Source of the DNA: Sinotaia quadrata
Taxonomy: Eukaryota > Mollusca > Gastropoda > Architaenioglossa > Viviparidae
Length of the DNA stretch: 64,000 nucleotides
Assembly (NCBI GenBank): GCA_028829895.1
Contig: JALGAQ010000009.1
Span: forward strand, 2,790,001 to 2,854,000
Direction of reading: 5' to 3'
Program-made: the position numbers and the translations under genes
In this document: positions 30,216 to 40,124 of the stretch, piece by piece
Position numbering within the stretch: position 1 is the first letter of the stretch
Layout: the number at the start of each line of letters is the position of its first letter
Notes under the pieces: model-generated
Databases searched by the model: none
What the model saw: the letters and a program-made list of their open reading frames with translations, nothing else
What the model was told of the DNA's origin: nothing

Positions 30216-31380
30216 ATAGCGTATGTGAAAACGTATTTTTGGGAAATATGTAAAATGCTATTGGAATTTTCTCAAAAATGACCTATTTTTGCTTATCGCC
30301 TGATATATGTTCCGGTTTCTGTGATATGTACATATATACATGATCATCTCCGTCTTCAATTATGGTAGCGTTCATTTCACGTGGTTTTAGTCGGCCTCAA
30401 ACCCAGAATAGATTACTTATATTGTTCACTATTTTGATATCTTCATCGATTATTTGACACGCTCCTTTCATCGTTCGATCACTTCTCTTATTCTCCTACA
30501 AAATGTTACACGTGAAGTTGTGTTGCTTCGTGTTATATCGCTCGCAAGCTTTCAGATTTTCCTTTGATATCTTGTTACACAGGTCTAGCATTTTGGTGGT
30601 AATCCAGGGGTTCGCTCAATTAGAACTGGATGATGGATATTTTTGGATATTTTATCACACAATTGGGGATAATATACATGCGATTTGGATTGTTAGATAA
30701 AATCAGCAGACTCCGCTGTTTTGTGGGGTAGATTTTTTTTAATAAAGTCTCCGGGTGGGGTTTTCTAACTCAACCTCTTTGTTCCGCTTTGGCAGTCTGG
30801 AAATATCACGCCCTCCTGCAACAAAAAACATACAGAATTATCATATTTTAAGTACGAAAGCACGATGACAAACATAATCCCTTCCGCTTTCCTTTTTCCT
30901 TTTTTATCACAATGAGATATGTCACTGACTTCGACAGTGTACACTCTGCTACTGTTATAAACTCAATTATGTCACAGATTTCATATGATAAACAACCTTC
31001 TCCACCCTCCGACATATTCTCCCGTCCACAAGTGCCGTTTATTTCGGCAACAAGCTGCTGTTATCTATCCTTAACATCGGTATATGCTTTTTTTGGGAAA
31101 CACGTACGCATGACTCCAGTACAGCACAAAAACTCCGGCTGTTTATCGCTTGTACCTCTCGCGGGAGACAGCAGCTTCAGTTGCAAGTATAGCAGGTTTT
31201 GGTATCGCGCTCCGTCAACGGGGTGAAGCAGCAATTATCAAGTGGATCTAAGCGCTGTAAGACTTAGAAGTTCATCCAGAGTTGGTAAGAATCTACTTAA
31301 AAATGGAGCCCGATTCGTTGTCTCCACGTAATCACCCACTGAACTTAAGACCAAATCATTCAAAATGAATTGAATACCCA
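30216..31380. other. No gene recognised; AT-rich
   Basis: Open frames of 65 and 104 codons (30503-30700, 30912-31226) show no motif or family and no shared copy in the window. From about 31260 onward the sequence may be the decayed upstream part of the LINE that starts being readable at 31440. Confidence 0.35.
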
Positions 31381-31634
31381 GTGAGATGTCCTATCATTAC
31401 CATTTTCAGAACTGAAAGAACTTCAAACAATCAAAATAATAAAACCGATGAAGCAGCAGACCAAGACAAACTCCGAGTGGGGCGATTCGAATTTGGTAAT
31501 GAAACACTCGGGGAAGAACTAGCTGCCTTGCCTTATGAAATATGGGAGCAAGAGAATATTCCGTCCTCAACGTCAGAATCCATCGTGATTCCCGTCTTTA
31601 AACAAAGATTACGTACTGTGCGTAGTAACCACCG
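31381..31634 (+). pseudogene. LINE reverse transcriptase, first part (split by B3)
   Basis: It encodes EELAALPYEIWEQENIPSST, then ESIVIPVFKQRLRT and SNH. This is the RT segment that in many LINEs reads IW...E..P..W..SIVIP.FKKG...SNHRGISL. The B3 element with its CACCG duplication interrupts the codons right after SNH. The frame resumes at 37607. Confidence 0.82.
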
Positions 31635-32064
31635 TGTAGAAAGCGTTTAACCAGATAAACGATTCTTCTACCAAGCAGGTACTGCAAGCCGGGAGATATG
31701 CGCCAAATCGATATCAATCAAGAACCAAGTATCTCGACTGAAAGGGTTTATGCGATTCTATGAGATAAAATAATAATAACTGTACAAAAATACAAACCTC
31801 AAAGGTTTGAACACACACTCCGAGACCTCTTGTAAGTTGGATTGTTTACTGATCACAGATACAACTGTAAACAGTTAGTAAAATACAATATTCAACGGGC
31901 CAGTTGCTCAGGACAGCAATGCTCATTAACGCCTGTAAACGACCAATACAAAAATGCAGTTGAACATGGCGGTAGAACATCAAAATAAACAAGGGATCAG
32001 GTCAATTTAGGGGGTAGGAGGTACAGCATAGGGAGTTGTGGCTTTCACATGGGAATTCTTTACA
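31635..32064 (-). repeat. 3' LTR of B3 (430 bp)
   Basis: On the minus strand it starts TGTAAAGAATTCCC after the purine tract and ends TTTCTACA. It is nearly identical to the 5' LTR at 37177. Confidence 0.9.
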
Positions 32065-32298
32065 CCACCCACCAAATGGGTCACGATTTTAACTCTCTGT
32101 GGACTTCGTTCGATGTCCCCCTAAACCTCACCCTCGAGCTGGACTTAAGGTTATCTCCACCGCCCACCGAACCTAGGGCTGCCCCTTACATTGGTTCAGC
32201 TGAAATAGTAGAAATATAACTCTTGCTACAACAGCATAGGCCAATCCCCTAAGGACTCGGATGGCGATAACCGACCTTCCCCCTTACAACAGCGAGAG
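32065..32298 (-). promoter_or_regulatory. B3 3' untranslated hairpin region and polypurine tract
   Basis: On the plus strand ATTGG at 32190-32194 and CCAAT at 32241-32245 form the hairpin arms, the same variant as in B1. The minus strand reads TACTATTTCAG beside the arm. A second, degraded hairpin unit follows toward 32300. Confidence 0.58.
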
Positions 32299-33138
32299 TC
32301 AGCATCTTAGAGAATCCAGCGACCACAACCAACATATATCTCGCAGCCTTCTGTTAAGCACATCCTTCTTTCTGCCTCGCGTTAACCCCAAATAAAGATC
32401 AACAGCATCACATCTTGATAAATTTACTTTGCCATAATACGGTGAGGCATGTGGGCGTGGCGATTCCTCGCGGGATCCAACATGTCGAGGTAGCTCAGAC
32501 TGAATTACATCGGGACCTGAAACGTTGGACGTGTAATAAACGAGAGCGTCTGAGAGTAGCGAATTTATGGAAGATTCTTCAAAGGTCACAGCCTCAACAT
32601 TATGTTTAGAAAGTAAATCCGAGCCGAGAGCAACACAAGAGCTACATTCCGGAGAAAATTGTCTCAAAGGATCGAAATAAAGTCGCGTGGTACCGGTTGT
32701 CTCAACGCGATTAGTGTCGAACGGCTTAGAAATATTGGTTAATCCCGCGGTAGATTCACCATAAAAATTATATTCTTCTTGTAACCCAACGTTGGCAATC
32801 ACGTCCTTCGAAGAGCTAACCTCATCTACAGGCATAGTATTTGCTTTGACAGGTAGAAAGGAAGGCACTTTAACCCTTGAGGATTGCACAAATGAAGACT
32901 AGCAACCTTCCTTCTGGGACCGTTGAACGATCAAGTCCTCCGATAAAGGTAGTATATGAGACAAAACAACACAATCACCAGCTTCAAGAGTCAAATCAAA
33001 ATCAGTATCAGTTTCAAATGCTTCACCTGCGATTTCAGCAAGAGTCACTTCAGAACCAGTTAATAACTCTCGTTCGTGTTTACGCAAAGATGCCTTTTCA
33101 AGTGCCCCTTCCTCCAAACCTTCAGACTCGCGTGTGAC
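32299..33138 (-). CDS. Domain X, copy X3
   Basis: Two long frames (33117-32899 and 32889-32299) are separated by a single break near 32900. Order of blocks: EEGALEKASLRKHERELLTG, VTLAEIAGEA, LSHILPLSEDLIVQRSQ, then VKVPSFLPVKANTMP, DEVSSSKDVIANVGLQEE, ISKPFDTNR, YFDPLRQFSPECSS, VALGSDLLSKHNVEAVTFEE, LPRHVGSREESPRP, PYYGK and DVLNRRLRDI. It is in frame with the protease except for a TAA near 33124, so the ancestor was a Gag-PR-X polyprotein. The X region is about 270 residues, acidic and serine-rich, without a known domain. It stands exactly where RT begins in family A (after DTEG). Confidence 0.65.
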
Positions 33139-33717
33139 TTACGACTCAGCCCCTGCGCCTTCTGTATCTTCAAAGTCCGCCTCATTCAATACTTTCAGAT
33201 GCCGTTGAATAGATGAGTCGGACTGAATGGCGTTCACCCTACGGTCACTGGCATTCGAGGGACCCATTGGCCCTAACAAAATCCAACCCAGCCTTGTACG
33301 AACGGCATAAAGCTCCTTCCGTTTCCCCGACCGGCATTCCAAGGGTCTGTGGGCGTCTGGTACATCTGATCCAATCAGGATTTTGATGTTCGATTCTGCT
33401 AGTTTCTGGAGATCAACATGTTTTAAATGTTTCCACCTGCTGGAGTAGTCGACAGTCGGGTTAGACGTGCATCCTATCGGCAACTTAGACACTCTAAATG
33501 CGTTAGGGATGTCCACCCTACCTTTACCGTTTGTCGAAGTTACTTTCAAGCTGCATTTGGTAGAGTTGAGGGAAGTCGAGCCTGCGGCCGTTGAGATATT
33601 CAGAGACGTCTTGACTCCATTGACAACAAGGGCTCGGACTATCTCCTCATCGATCAACGTAACGTCGGAGCCATTATCTAAAATCGCGTTGACCACCAGC
33701 GTCTTCTTGCGACCCAC
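33139..33717 (-). pseudogene. B3 aspartic protease (BEL DUF1758-like)
   Basis: The minus strand has NAILDNGSDVTLIDEEIV, IPNAFRVSKLPIGC, IKILIGSDVPDAHRPLEC and VRTRLGWILLGPMGP, block for block the family A protease (about 45% identical by eye). The active-site motif is DNGSD in both. It ends at LNEADFEDTEGAGAES, then a stop, then X. The frame is open for 192 codons and looks well kept. Confidence 0.85.
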
Positions 33718-34638
33718 AATGCAAACCGCAACATACCTGAGGAGACCTTACTATGCTTGCCCAATCCGGTCGAATCACACATGATAGCTGTATAGCTGAC
33801 ATCTTCTTGTTTGACACTATGCAGCAGGCGATGGTGATGCGCCTTTCATCCGCCTACTTCGCAGTATTTATCCACAGAGCATACTTCGCTCCTGTGACCG
33901 TTCTTAACACATACGAAGCAGACCCGATAGTGTCCCACCAAGGACCATCGTTGAGTTAAACTGATCTTGAGAAAAGCGTAGCAGGAATCCAATTCATGAG
34001 GCTTTCGACAGAGCACGCACCGCTCTTCTTTTCCCTCTGTGGAGAACTGTCCTCACCCGAAACGAACCTGAGTCGCTCGGTCTAGGTGTCTCCTTTCCTG
34101 GCTGCGGCTCTCGCCATACTGGAACCGGCGCCTGGAAAACCGATCAAACCTCCCCTGCATAACTTGCGACTCTTCCTCAACAAACTTGCATAGATCCATG
34201 AAGTTGACATCGCTCTTCATTCGGGACCTTTCGTGGACAAATCTGGCCCAACCTCTTCTGGCATCATCGGGGAGTGTTTCCACGATCTTCTCTAGAGTCG
34301 CCAAGGCGTCCAGCTCTCCGGAACGATTTCTTTCCTGCAAGGCGATGTAGCAATCACGCATTCGGTTAGCCAAACACGACAGTGATTCGGAACTGTCATG
34401 TTGCTTCGTGAGATCCTTTAATAGGACTTCTACGATCGCATCAGCGACCAACTGATCCCTACCGCACAGATTCTCAAGCAGCTCACACGCCAGTGCCTAA
34501 CCATGGGGCGCATCTCGAACCTGAATCCCTGAGATGGCTTCCTTCGCTTGCACGACGCAATAGTGTTTGAGGTATTGCAGTCTCGTGCCATCATCGGTTA
34601 CGCAATGTTCAACAAAGTACCGAAACTGGCTGACGAAC
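33718..34638 (-). pseudogene. B3 Gag core and zinc knuckles
   Basis: The minus strand from 34638 has YFVEHCVTDDGTRLQYLKHY and AKEAISG. After a break, 34451-34053 has a core including KIVETLPDDARRGWARFVHE and VNFMDLCKFVEEESQVMQGR. At 34040-33840 the zinc region reads CVLCRKPHELDSC and CFVCVKNGHRSEVC, two intact knuckles. A Cys-to-stop change (TGA) follows in VGG*. The family A counterpart is at 2950-3560. Confidence 0.82.
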
Positions 34639-35074
34639 TGTATCTCCTATCCGTTGATAGGAGCCTCAGAGTTGCAGAGAACCTGGAGAGATGCGCTAGT
34701 CCCGTCCAACAAGAATACAAATATTCTATCGCCACTATTTATGCGATTCTAAATAATAAACAATAATCCAAGGTATGTACATTACCTCAAAGGTTCACGT
34801 TAGTAGGTAACACCAACGCAAAGAAGTAAATGCCAACGCTTAAACCGTTATTGTCTATAAGCAATTTGTCCACAAAATAAGTAAAATAGAAACAGGTTAC
34901 CTCGGAGCGAATGCTCTTGATGTAACTGTCCCGCGATAAAAGTCAAAGTGAACAAAGATGGTGGTGTAGCCCACCATTAAAACAAAGGTGGGGATAGCAA
35001 CAATCAGGGCAAGGGTATCACAGGGTTGGGGCTTGTCGTGGCACGGATGTGAATGAATCTTGGATTCTTCTACA
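34639..35074 (-). repeat. 3' LTR of N (A type, 436 bp)
   Basis: On the minus strand TGTAGAAGAATCCAAG to GATAGGAGATACA. It is next to the polypurine tract at 35075-35095 and the target duplication at 34634-34638. Confidence 0.92.
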
Positions 35075-35282
35075 CCGCCCCCCAAATCGGTCACGATTTC
35101 AAGTCCCCCCTGGTAGGCTAGCTCATGCTAGACTACTCGCGCCCCTTATCAGCCCCCCTAACTTCTGGGTTGTCGCCGCCGCCCACCGCCTACGGCTGTG
35201 CCCTACGCTGGCTCACACTTAAATAGTACAATTATAACTCTCGCTACAACAGCGGGAGCCAGCCCCTTAGAGATTCGAGCGA
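35075..35282 (-). promoter_or_regulatory. N 3' untranslated hairpin region and polypurine tract
   Basis: The plus strand has GCTGGCTC at 35207-35214 and GAGCCAGC at 35256-35263, the A-type arms. The acceptor-like motif is changed here to CTATTTAAG. The rest matches A2 14911-15129 closely. Confidence 0.6.
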
Positions 35283-36112
35283 CTACATCCCACCTACTCG
35301 CAGCCTTCTGTTAAACACGTCTTTCTTATCGCATCCCGTCAGCTCCAAATGAAGATCAACCACATCGTATCTTGATGATTGTTCTTTGCCATTAAACAGT
35401 GATATATTCGGGCGTGGCAATTCCTCACTCCGTCTCAAATGACGAAGTAGCGCGGACTGATTTACATCGGGGCCTGAAACGTTAAACGTCCAATCGAAGA
35501 TAGCATCTGCAAATGGCGAATTCATTGAAGATTCTTCAAAGGCCACAGCCTCAACCTTACGTGTAGAAAGTAAGTCTGAGTCAAAAGCAGCACTAGAGCT
35601 GCGTTCCGGAGAAAAACTGTTCCAAATGATCGAAATAAAATCCCGTGGAACCAGTTGCCTCAAAACGATGAGAGTCTAACGGCTTAGAAATATTGCCTGT
35701 TCCCGCCGCAGAATCATAAGAAAAACGAGAATTTCCCTGTAGCCATACGTTGGCTACCGCATCCTTCGAAGAGCTAACGTCATCTTCAGGTATAGCACCT
35801 GCATTGATAGGCGAAGAAGAGCATTTCTCAACTGATGACACAACACCCGCATCCCGAGACCGTGAAACGATCAAGTTCTCCGATAGTGGTGGCACATGAG
35901 ATGAAGTAACATACTCACTGGCTTTAAGCGTCGAATCACAATCAATCTCAGTCTTCCAATCAGCCTCGGTTCTACATGCCTCATCTGCAATCTCAGCAAG
36001 GGTCACGTCGGAATCAGTTAATAGCTCAGTTTCGGATTCACGCAAAGATGCCTTGTCAGGTGCACCTTCCTCTACAACTTCGGCCTCGCAAGGCACCAAC
36101 GACTCAGCCCTG
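35283..36112 (-). CDS. Domain X, copy X4
   Basis: Two overlapping frames cover it, 36099-35593 and 35663-35283, offset by one indel near 35620. Blocks: EVVEEGAPDKASLRESE, VTLAEIADEA, SSHVPPLSENLIVSRSRD, EDDVSSSKDAVANVWLQ, ISKPLDSHRFEATGSTGFYF, FSPERSSSAAFDSDLLST, KVEAVAFEESSMNS, FNVSGPDVNQSALLRHLR, EELPRPNISLFNGKE, DVVDLHLELTGCDKKDVFNR. This is the longest readable version and includes two segments (after DEA and after SRSRD) that X3 lacks. No known domain is recognised. Confidence 0.68.
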
Positions 36113-36232
36113 AACCTTCTGTATCTTCGAAGTCCGTCTCGAGTAATAACTTCGAAGGCCGTTGAACAGAGGGCTCGGACAGAATGGCGTTCACCCTACG
36201 GTTACTAACAGTCGAGGGACCCACTGGCCCTA
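36113..36232 (-). pseudogene. N protease C-terminal remnant
   Basis: The minus strand reads LIGPVGPSTVSNRRVNAILS and TDFEDTEGSG, the end of the BEL protease region as in B3. A one-base deletion relative to B3 follows near 36108, then X begins. The left side is joined abruptly to the truncated LTR. Confidence 0.75.
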
Positions 36233-36620
36233 TCAGATGCGCTAGTCCCGTCCAACAAGAATACAAATATTCTATCGCCACTATTTATGCGATTCTAAAT
36301 AATAAAAAATAATCCAAGGTATGTACATTACCTCAAAGGTTCACGTTAGTAGGTAACACCAACGCAAAGAAGTAAATGCCAACGCTTAAACCGTTATTGT
36401 CTATAAGCAATTTGTCCACAAAATAAGTAAAATAGAAACAGGTTACCTCGGAGCGAATGCTCTTGATGTAACTGTCCCGCGATAAAAGTCAAAGTGAACA
36501 AAGATGGTGGTGTAGCGCACCATTAAAACAAAGGTGGGGATAGCAACAATCAGGGCGGGGGTATCACAGGGTTGGGGCTTGTCGTGGCACGGATGTGAAT
36601 GAATCTTGGATTCTTCTACA
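36233..36620 (-). repeat. 5' LTR of N, last ~48 bp deleted
   Basis: The minus strand starts TGTAGAAGAATCC at 36620 and stops at GACTAGCGCATC, before TCTCCAGG. It is nearly identical to the N 3' LTR over the shared length. Confidence 0.9.
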
Positions 36621-36625
36621 CGAAC

Positions 36626-37176
36626 TACCAGTACTTGCGTGGGTGCCCGTCGAAGGACTACACCGTTTCTAATCGAGGTAAGTTGGCCCTAATCGCCGTC
36701 AGGTCAATCGAGGAGGAGGGGATTTGCGGTGAGTTTATGGTGTACCGATTCACATGACGCAACCGATCATTGATTCGAATCGGCTCCAATCGGTCCGCTG
36801 ATCTGAGTTCTACTCCTCCAGAGCAGGGGCTAGCACGCTCTATCGCTTCTTCTTGCTCAATGCTTGATAGACGCGCTAGAAGTCGCCGTTTTTCTGCTTG
36901 CCGATCTTCCGCACTCTTGACCGGGAAATTCCTCGGGTCGCTATGTTCGAAGTCATCAATCTTCGGATAGTTGGAATTACGAAATCTAAGGCTATCGTAC
37001 TGGTGAGGCCAACTAATTATAGGACATGAACCAGGGTTGTCAACAGAAGAGGTTAAAAAGGGGACTTGCCGTACCTTCTGCATGAACCTGGGTTATCCGT
37101 CAGGGAAGTCCAAACAATCCAACGACAAAGTCATGTCTCGGCTCCAAAGATCTTTCCCAAACCAAGTTTTGGGAAT
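36626..37176 (-). pseudogene. B3 Gag N-terminal part and leader
   Basis: The minus frame 37083-36658 reads MQKVRQVPFLTSSVDNPGSC, KRRLLARLSSIEQEEAIERA, RINDRLRHVNRYTINSPQIP and ANLPRLETV, then a TAG and SFDGHPRKYW up to N. It matches the B1 Gag start. The leader between LTR and ATG contains ATTCCCAAAACTTGG in the primer-binding position. Confidence 0.8.
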
Positions 37177-37606
37177 TGTAGAAAGCGTTTAACCAGATAA
37201 ACGATTCTTCTGCCAAGCAGGTACTGCAAGCCGGGAGATATGCGCCAAATCGATATCAATCAAGAACCAAGTATCTCGACTGAAAGGGTTTATGCGATTC
37301 TATGAGATAAAATAATAATAACTGTACAAAAATACAAACCTCAAAGGTTTGAACACACACTCCGAGACCTCTTGTAAGTTGGATTGTTTACTGATCACAG
37401 ATACAACTGTAAACAGTTAGTAAAATACAATATTCAACGGGCCACTTGCTCAGGACAGCAATGCTCACCAACGCCTGTAAACGACCAATACAAAAATGCA
37501 GTTGAACATGGCGGTAAAACATCAAAATAAACAAGGGGTCAGGTCAATTTAGGGGGTAGGAGGTACAGCATAGGGAGTTGGGGCATTCACAGGGAACTTC
37601 TTTACA
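37177..37606 (-). repeat. 5' LTR of B3 (430 bp)
   Basis: The minus strand runs TGTAAAGAAGTTCCC to GCTTTCTACA. It differs from the 3' LTR at only a few positions. The right target duplication CACCG is 37607-37611. Confidence 0.9.
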
Positions 37607-37611
37607 CACCG

Positions 37612-38420
37612 TGAAATAAGTCTAATAACAATGGCATCAAAATTACTTGTCTCCATCGTTCTTCGTAGATTGTCTTCTGTACGCAATGTCCAATCTGGTG
37701 ATGAACAAGCTGACTTTGAGTTATTAATATCTGTGTAGATTACGTTTTCGCCCTCCATTAGTTATCAGAACAACGGCATGTGTATCAGAGACTTAAGATA
37801 ATCATTTTTCTGAACTTTCGTGGAGCATGCGGTTCTATCAATAGACCTTCCCCGATAGATTGTTTGCTTAAGAATGGGGTACCCCAAAATATATACACGA
37901 AGTACCGCAAGAATACGTGCATATGGCTCACTATCGAAATAATCCTTAGCATAGTTTGAGGTGCTCCAGGATTTATGTATCTCATCATTCATTTTCAAAT
38001 TCATCATGGACGACGTTAACAATTCAGTTCTTACAGAGAATGATTGATTTGTTATCGGGTAAAGAATTATGAATATGCCTTGATTATGCCGAAGACATTT
38101 CTTTATTGGGAGATGACCTAGCACACATCTAGAATTATATGGAAGGCCTAGCCACCGAAGCAAAGAGATTTGGTATGCACTTCGCTCTCGCAAGCTGCAA
38201 AGTGCAATTGCAAGACTGGCAGGGTACCATACCTACACTCATTTTGTCAGAGTACTGACTAGAAATGGTCGATAGTTTTACTTACTTTACTTAACATGGT
38301 AATGTGATCAATGCAGGTAGAGGGGTTAAAAATAGATCTCCACTCGCATAATTCAAGTGGAAGGTTTGAATATCTCTCAGCGTCCCAAGAATTAGGAAGA
38401 ATCTTCGTTCATGTGACTGA
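37612..38420 (+). pseudogene. LINE reverse transcriptase, second part
   Basis: The frame left at 31634 resumes with ISLITMASKLLVSIVLRRLS and SGDEQADF. Further on, in several frames, GACGSIDRPSPIDCLLKNGV, then FIFKFIMDD and WYALRSRKLQSAIARLAG match RT motifs of LINEs common in helminths. Many stops interrupt it. The YADD box is not clearly present. Recognisable sequence fades near 38420. Confidence 0.72.
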
Positions 38421-38639
38421 ACTTATCGCAATGCCAACCCCAAAAGACTATTGCTATACTTGTGTATTATTAGTTTAAAAGAAGGCCAAGACTTTTCAGT
38501 GTAAATCGTGTAAGAAGTGGAAATATGTGTTCTGCTCCGCGACGCACGTGGAATTATAAAGCATGCTGTTCTTCACCCCAGCCTCAATATGATTTATATC
38601 TGATCTTCCTGCGCTGCATCGTTAGATCTTGACGCCAAA
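38421..38639. other. No gene seen
   Basis: Stops in all frames and no repeat copy elsewhere in the window. It may be LINE 3' or CR1 5' untranslated sequence. Confidence 0.3.
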
Positions 38640-39434
38640 GAGAGTCCTAAGCCGGCACAAAAGATGACAGATAAGTATAAACTGTTTCAGACCAACAACG
38701 TCCCTGTTGTAACAAGCAATTTAACAGATAGCGAAACGCCCTCCGAACGAGCCTTAGATCAGGAAACAAGGTGATGGTTCAACCAGAACCTCAGGTTCCC
38801 CTCAACGACGCAGTCCGAAAAACTAAAGGACAGACAAAAAACGCCAAAATCGTTAGGTCGTTAGCTAACAGAACAAGCAAGCGTCAAGATACAGAAGAGG
38901 GTCCCCAAATTTAAGGTCACAAAATGAATGAAGGACGCACGTACCAGTCGAAAACTGAGAAGGTATCTTAAACTGAAAGTAAAGTTTACGATCCACGCAT
39001 AAATGCGATACTCGTCCCTTCACACAATCGGTGCCTGATCATCGCCAATGCCGCTGAGTCTGATAATCATTGATCTGCATGACCAAAGCTACCTACAAGA
39101 CATGGTAGCCAAACTTTTCGGAAAAGGTGAAGCGGTTATTACGGTGAATTCAGCCTTCCGTCCAGGACGTCGGCCAGAGAACAAGACCACTTGAAGGTAC
39201 CTCGAGGTTGTAGTTGATCATGAGGAAGGATGACAACGTGTTCTACGGAGGATACACAAGCTCAAGGAGGAGAAGTATTTTGTTCTGCCCGACCTGTCCC
39301 CCGAGGATCGGATTAGGATGCGCAAATGGTGAAGAAAGCCTGAAGATTGTGGATTTTCAGGTAGTCAAACTGTAAACTCGACCACACTGTAGGCCGGTTG
39401 TTCTTCATCCGCTACTCTAGTAAAGAAAAAGGGG
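38640..39434 (+). pseudogene. CR1-like LINE ORF1 remnant
   Basis: Scattered frames. The clearest block is at 39245-39340: ILHKLKEEKYFVLPDLSPED followed by RIRMRKW, the conserved C-terminal motif of CR1-clade ORF1 proteins. Upstream basic stretches (about 38810-38900) fit the Lys/Arg-rich ORF1 middle. Stops are frequent. Confidence 0.65.
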
Positions 39435-40124
39435 ATGTGCATTATGTCTGGAAATATACGCAGCCTTCGCTCCAAGATGGATGAACTTCAGCTCCTCGCC
39501 GCGCATCGTCGTCCGGATGTGCTGATATTAACGGAGTCCTGGCCCTCTAACGATATAATCGACGCTGAGGTTAGCCTACCCGGTTGTATGCTCGCCAGAG
39601 CCGACCACCCGTGCGAACACATTGGAGGTGGAGTCACCATCTACAGGAGAGAACATCTTAAGTTCCATTTGCTAGATATAGTATACGATACCGAAGTTGG
39701 ATATAAATCTGTGCGGTGCCGCATCAAGGACGGTCAAAAGTCGGTAATCATTAGATCAGTCTATAGAGCGCCTATGACTTCTGGAGTTGGTTTACTAGAA
39801 GTGATCATAAAATACAGTGCAGGTAAGGACTGTCTGATTGTTCGTGATTTTAACGTGTCGGGGATTGAGCGGGAAAACCTCTTCTGTCCATTTCCAAACT
39901 CAGCATTTGATTCACGACTGCTGGTAACAGCCGTATACTGTTTCCTGTGGCAGCACGTGTCATTTTCGACCCGTTCAGTTCCTGGACAGGCATTCAATAC
40001 GCTGGACTTGATGCTGTCTAACAATCCCACCGACATCCTGAACCTAAGCCCTTTAACCCCGATTGGGAAAAGAAATCACTGCACTCTTTCGTTTCGATGG
40101 ACTGGGAGTGCCGAAGCCTATTAA
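39435..40124 (+). pseudogene. CR1-like LINE endonuclease
   Basis: This open frame of 229 codons has SGNIRSLRSKMDELQLLAAH (with the catalytic Asn), DVLILTESWPSND (catalytic Glu) and GGGVTIYRREHLKFHLLDIV. DCLIVRDFNVSGI stands where GDFN is expected (G to R). The terminal SDH motif is altered to GKRNHCTLSF. The changed GDFN and SDH motifs suggest it is inactive. It resembles the reverse fragment at 7667-7795. Confidence 0.82.

Larger units (their letters stand above)
34639..36620 (-). mobile_element. Nested element N: A-type LTRs around domain X, target duplication GTTCG
   Basis: It is bounded by CGAAC (plus strand) at 34634-34638 and 36621-36625. The 3' LTR 34639-35074 is a full 436 bp; the 5' LTR 36233-36620 lacks its last ~48 bp. 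The inside holds only the end of protease, X, the A-type hairpin region and polypurine tract; leader, gag and most of protease are deleted together with the LTR end. It combines A-type LTRs with the X coding region. Confidence 0.88.
31635..37606 (-). mobile_element. BEL-like element family B copy 3 (B3), with both LTRs and target duplication CACCG
   Basis: The LTRs at 31635-32064 and 37177-37606 are both 430 bp and nearly identical. CACCG flanks it at 31630-31634 and 37607-37611. Minus-strand order is LTR, gag N-terminus, nested element N (34639-36620 plus a 5-bp duplication), gag core, zinc knuckles, protease, X, hairpin region, LTR. Without N it is about 3,985 bp. RT, RNase H and integrase are absent, replaced by X. 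Confidence 0.9.

Noticed and set aside
30503..31226. Two open frames as possible host genes
   Set aside because: They lack motifs, second copies and any splice or start context; lengths of 65 and 104 codons are within chance expectation.
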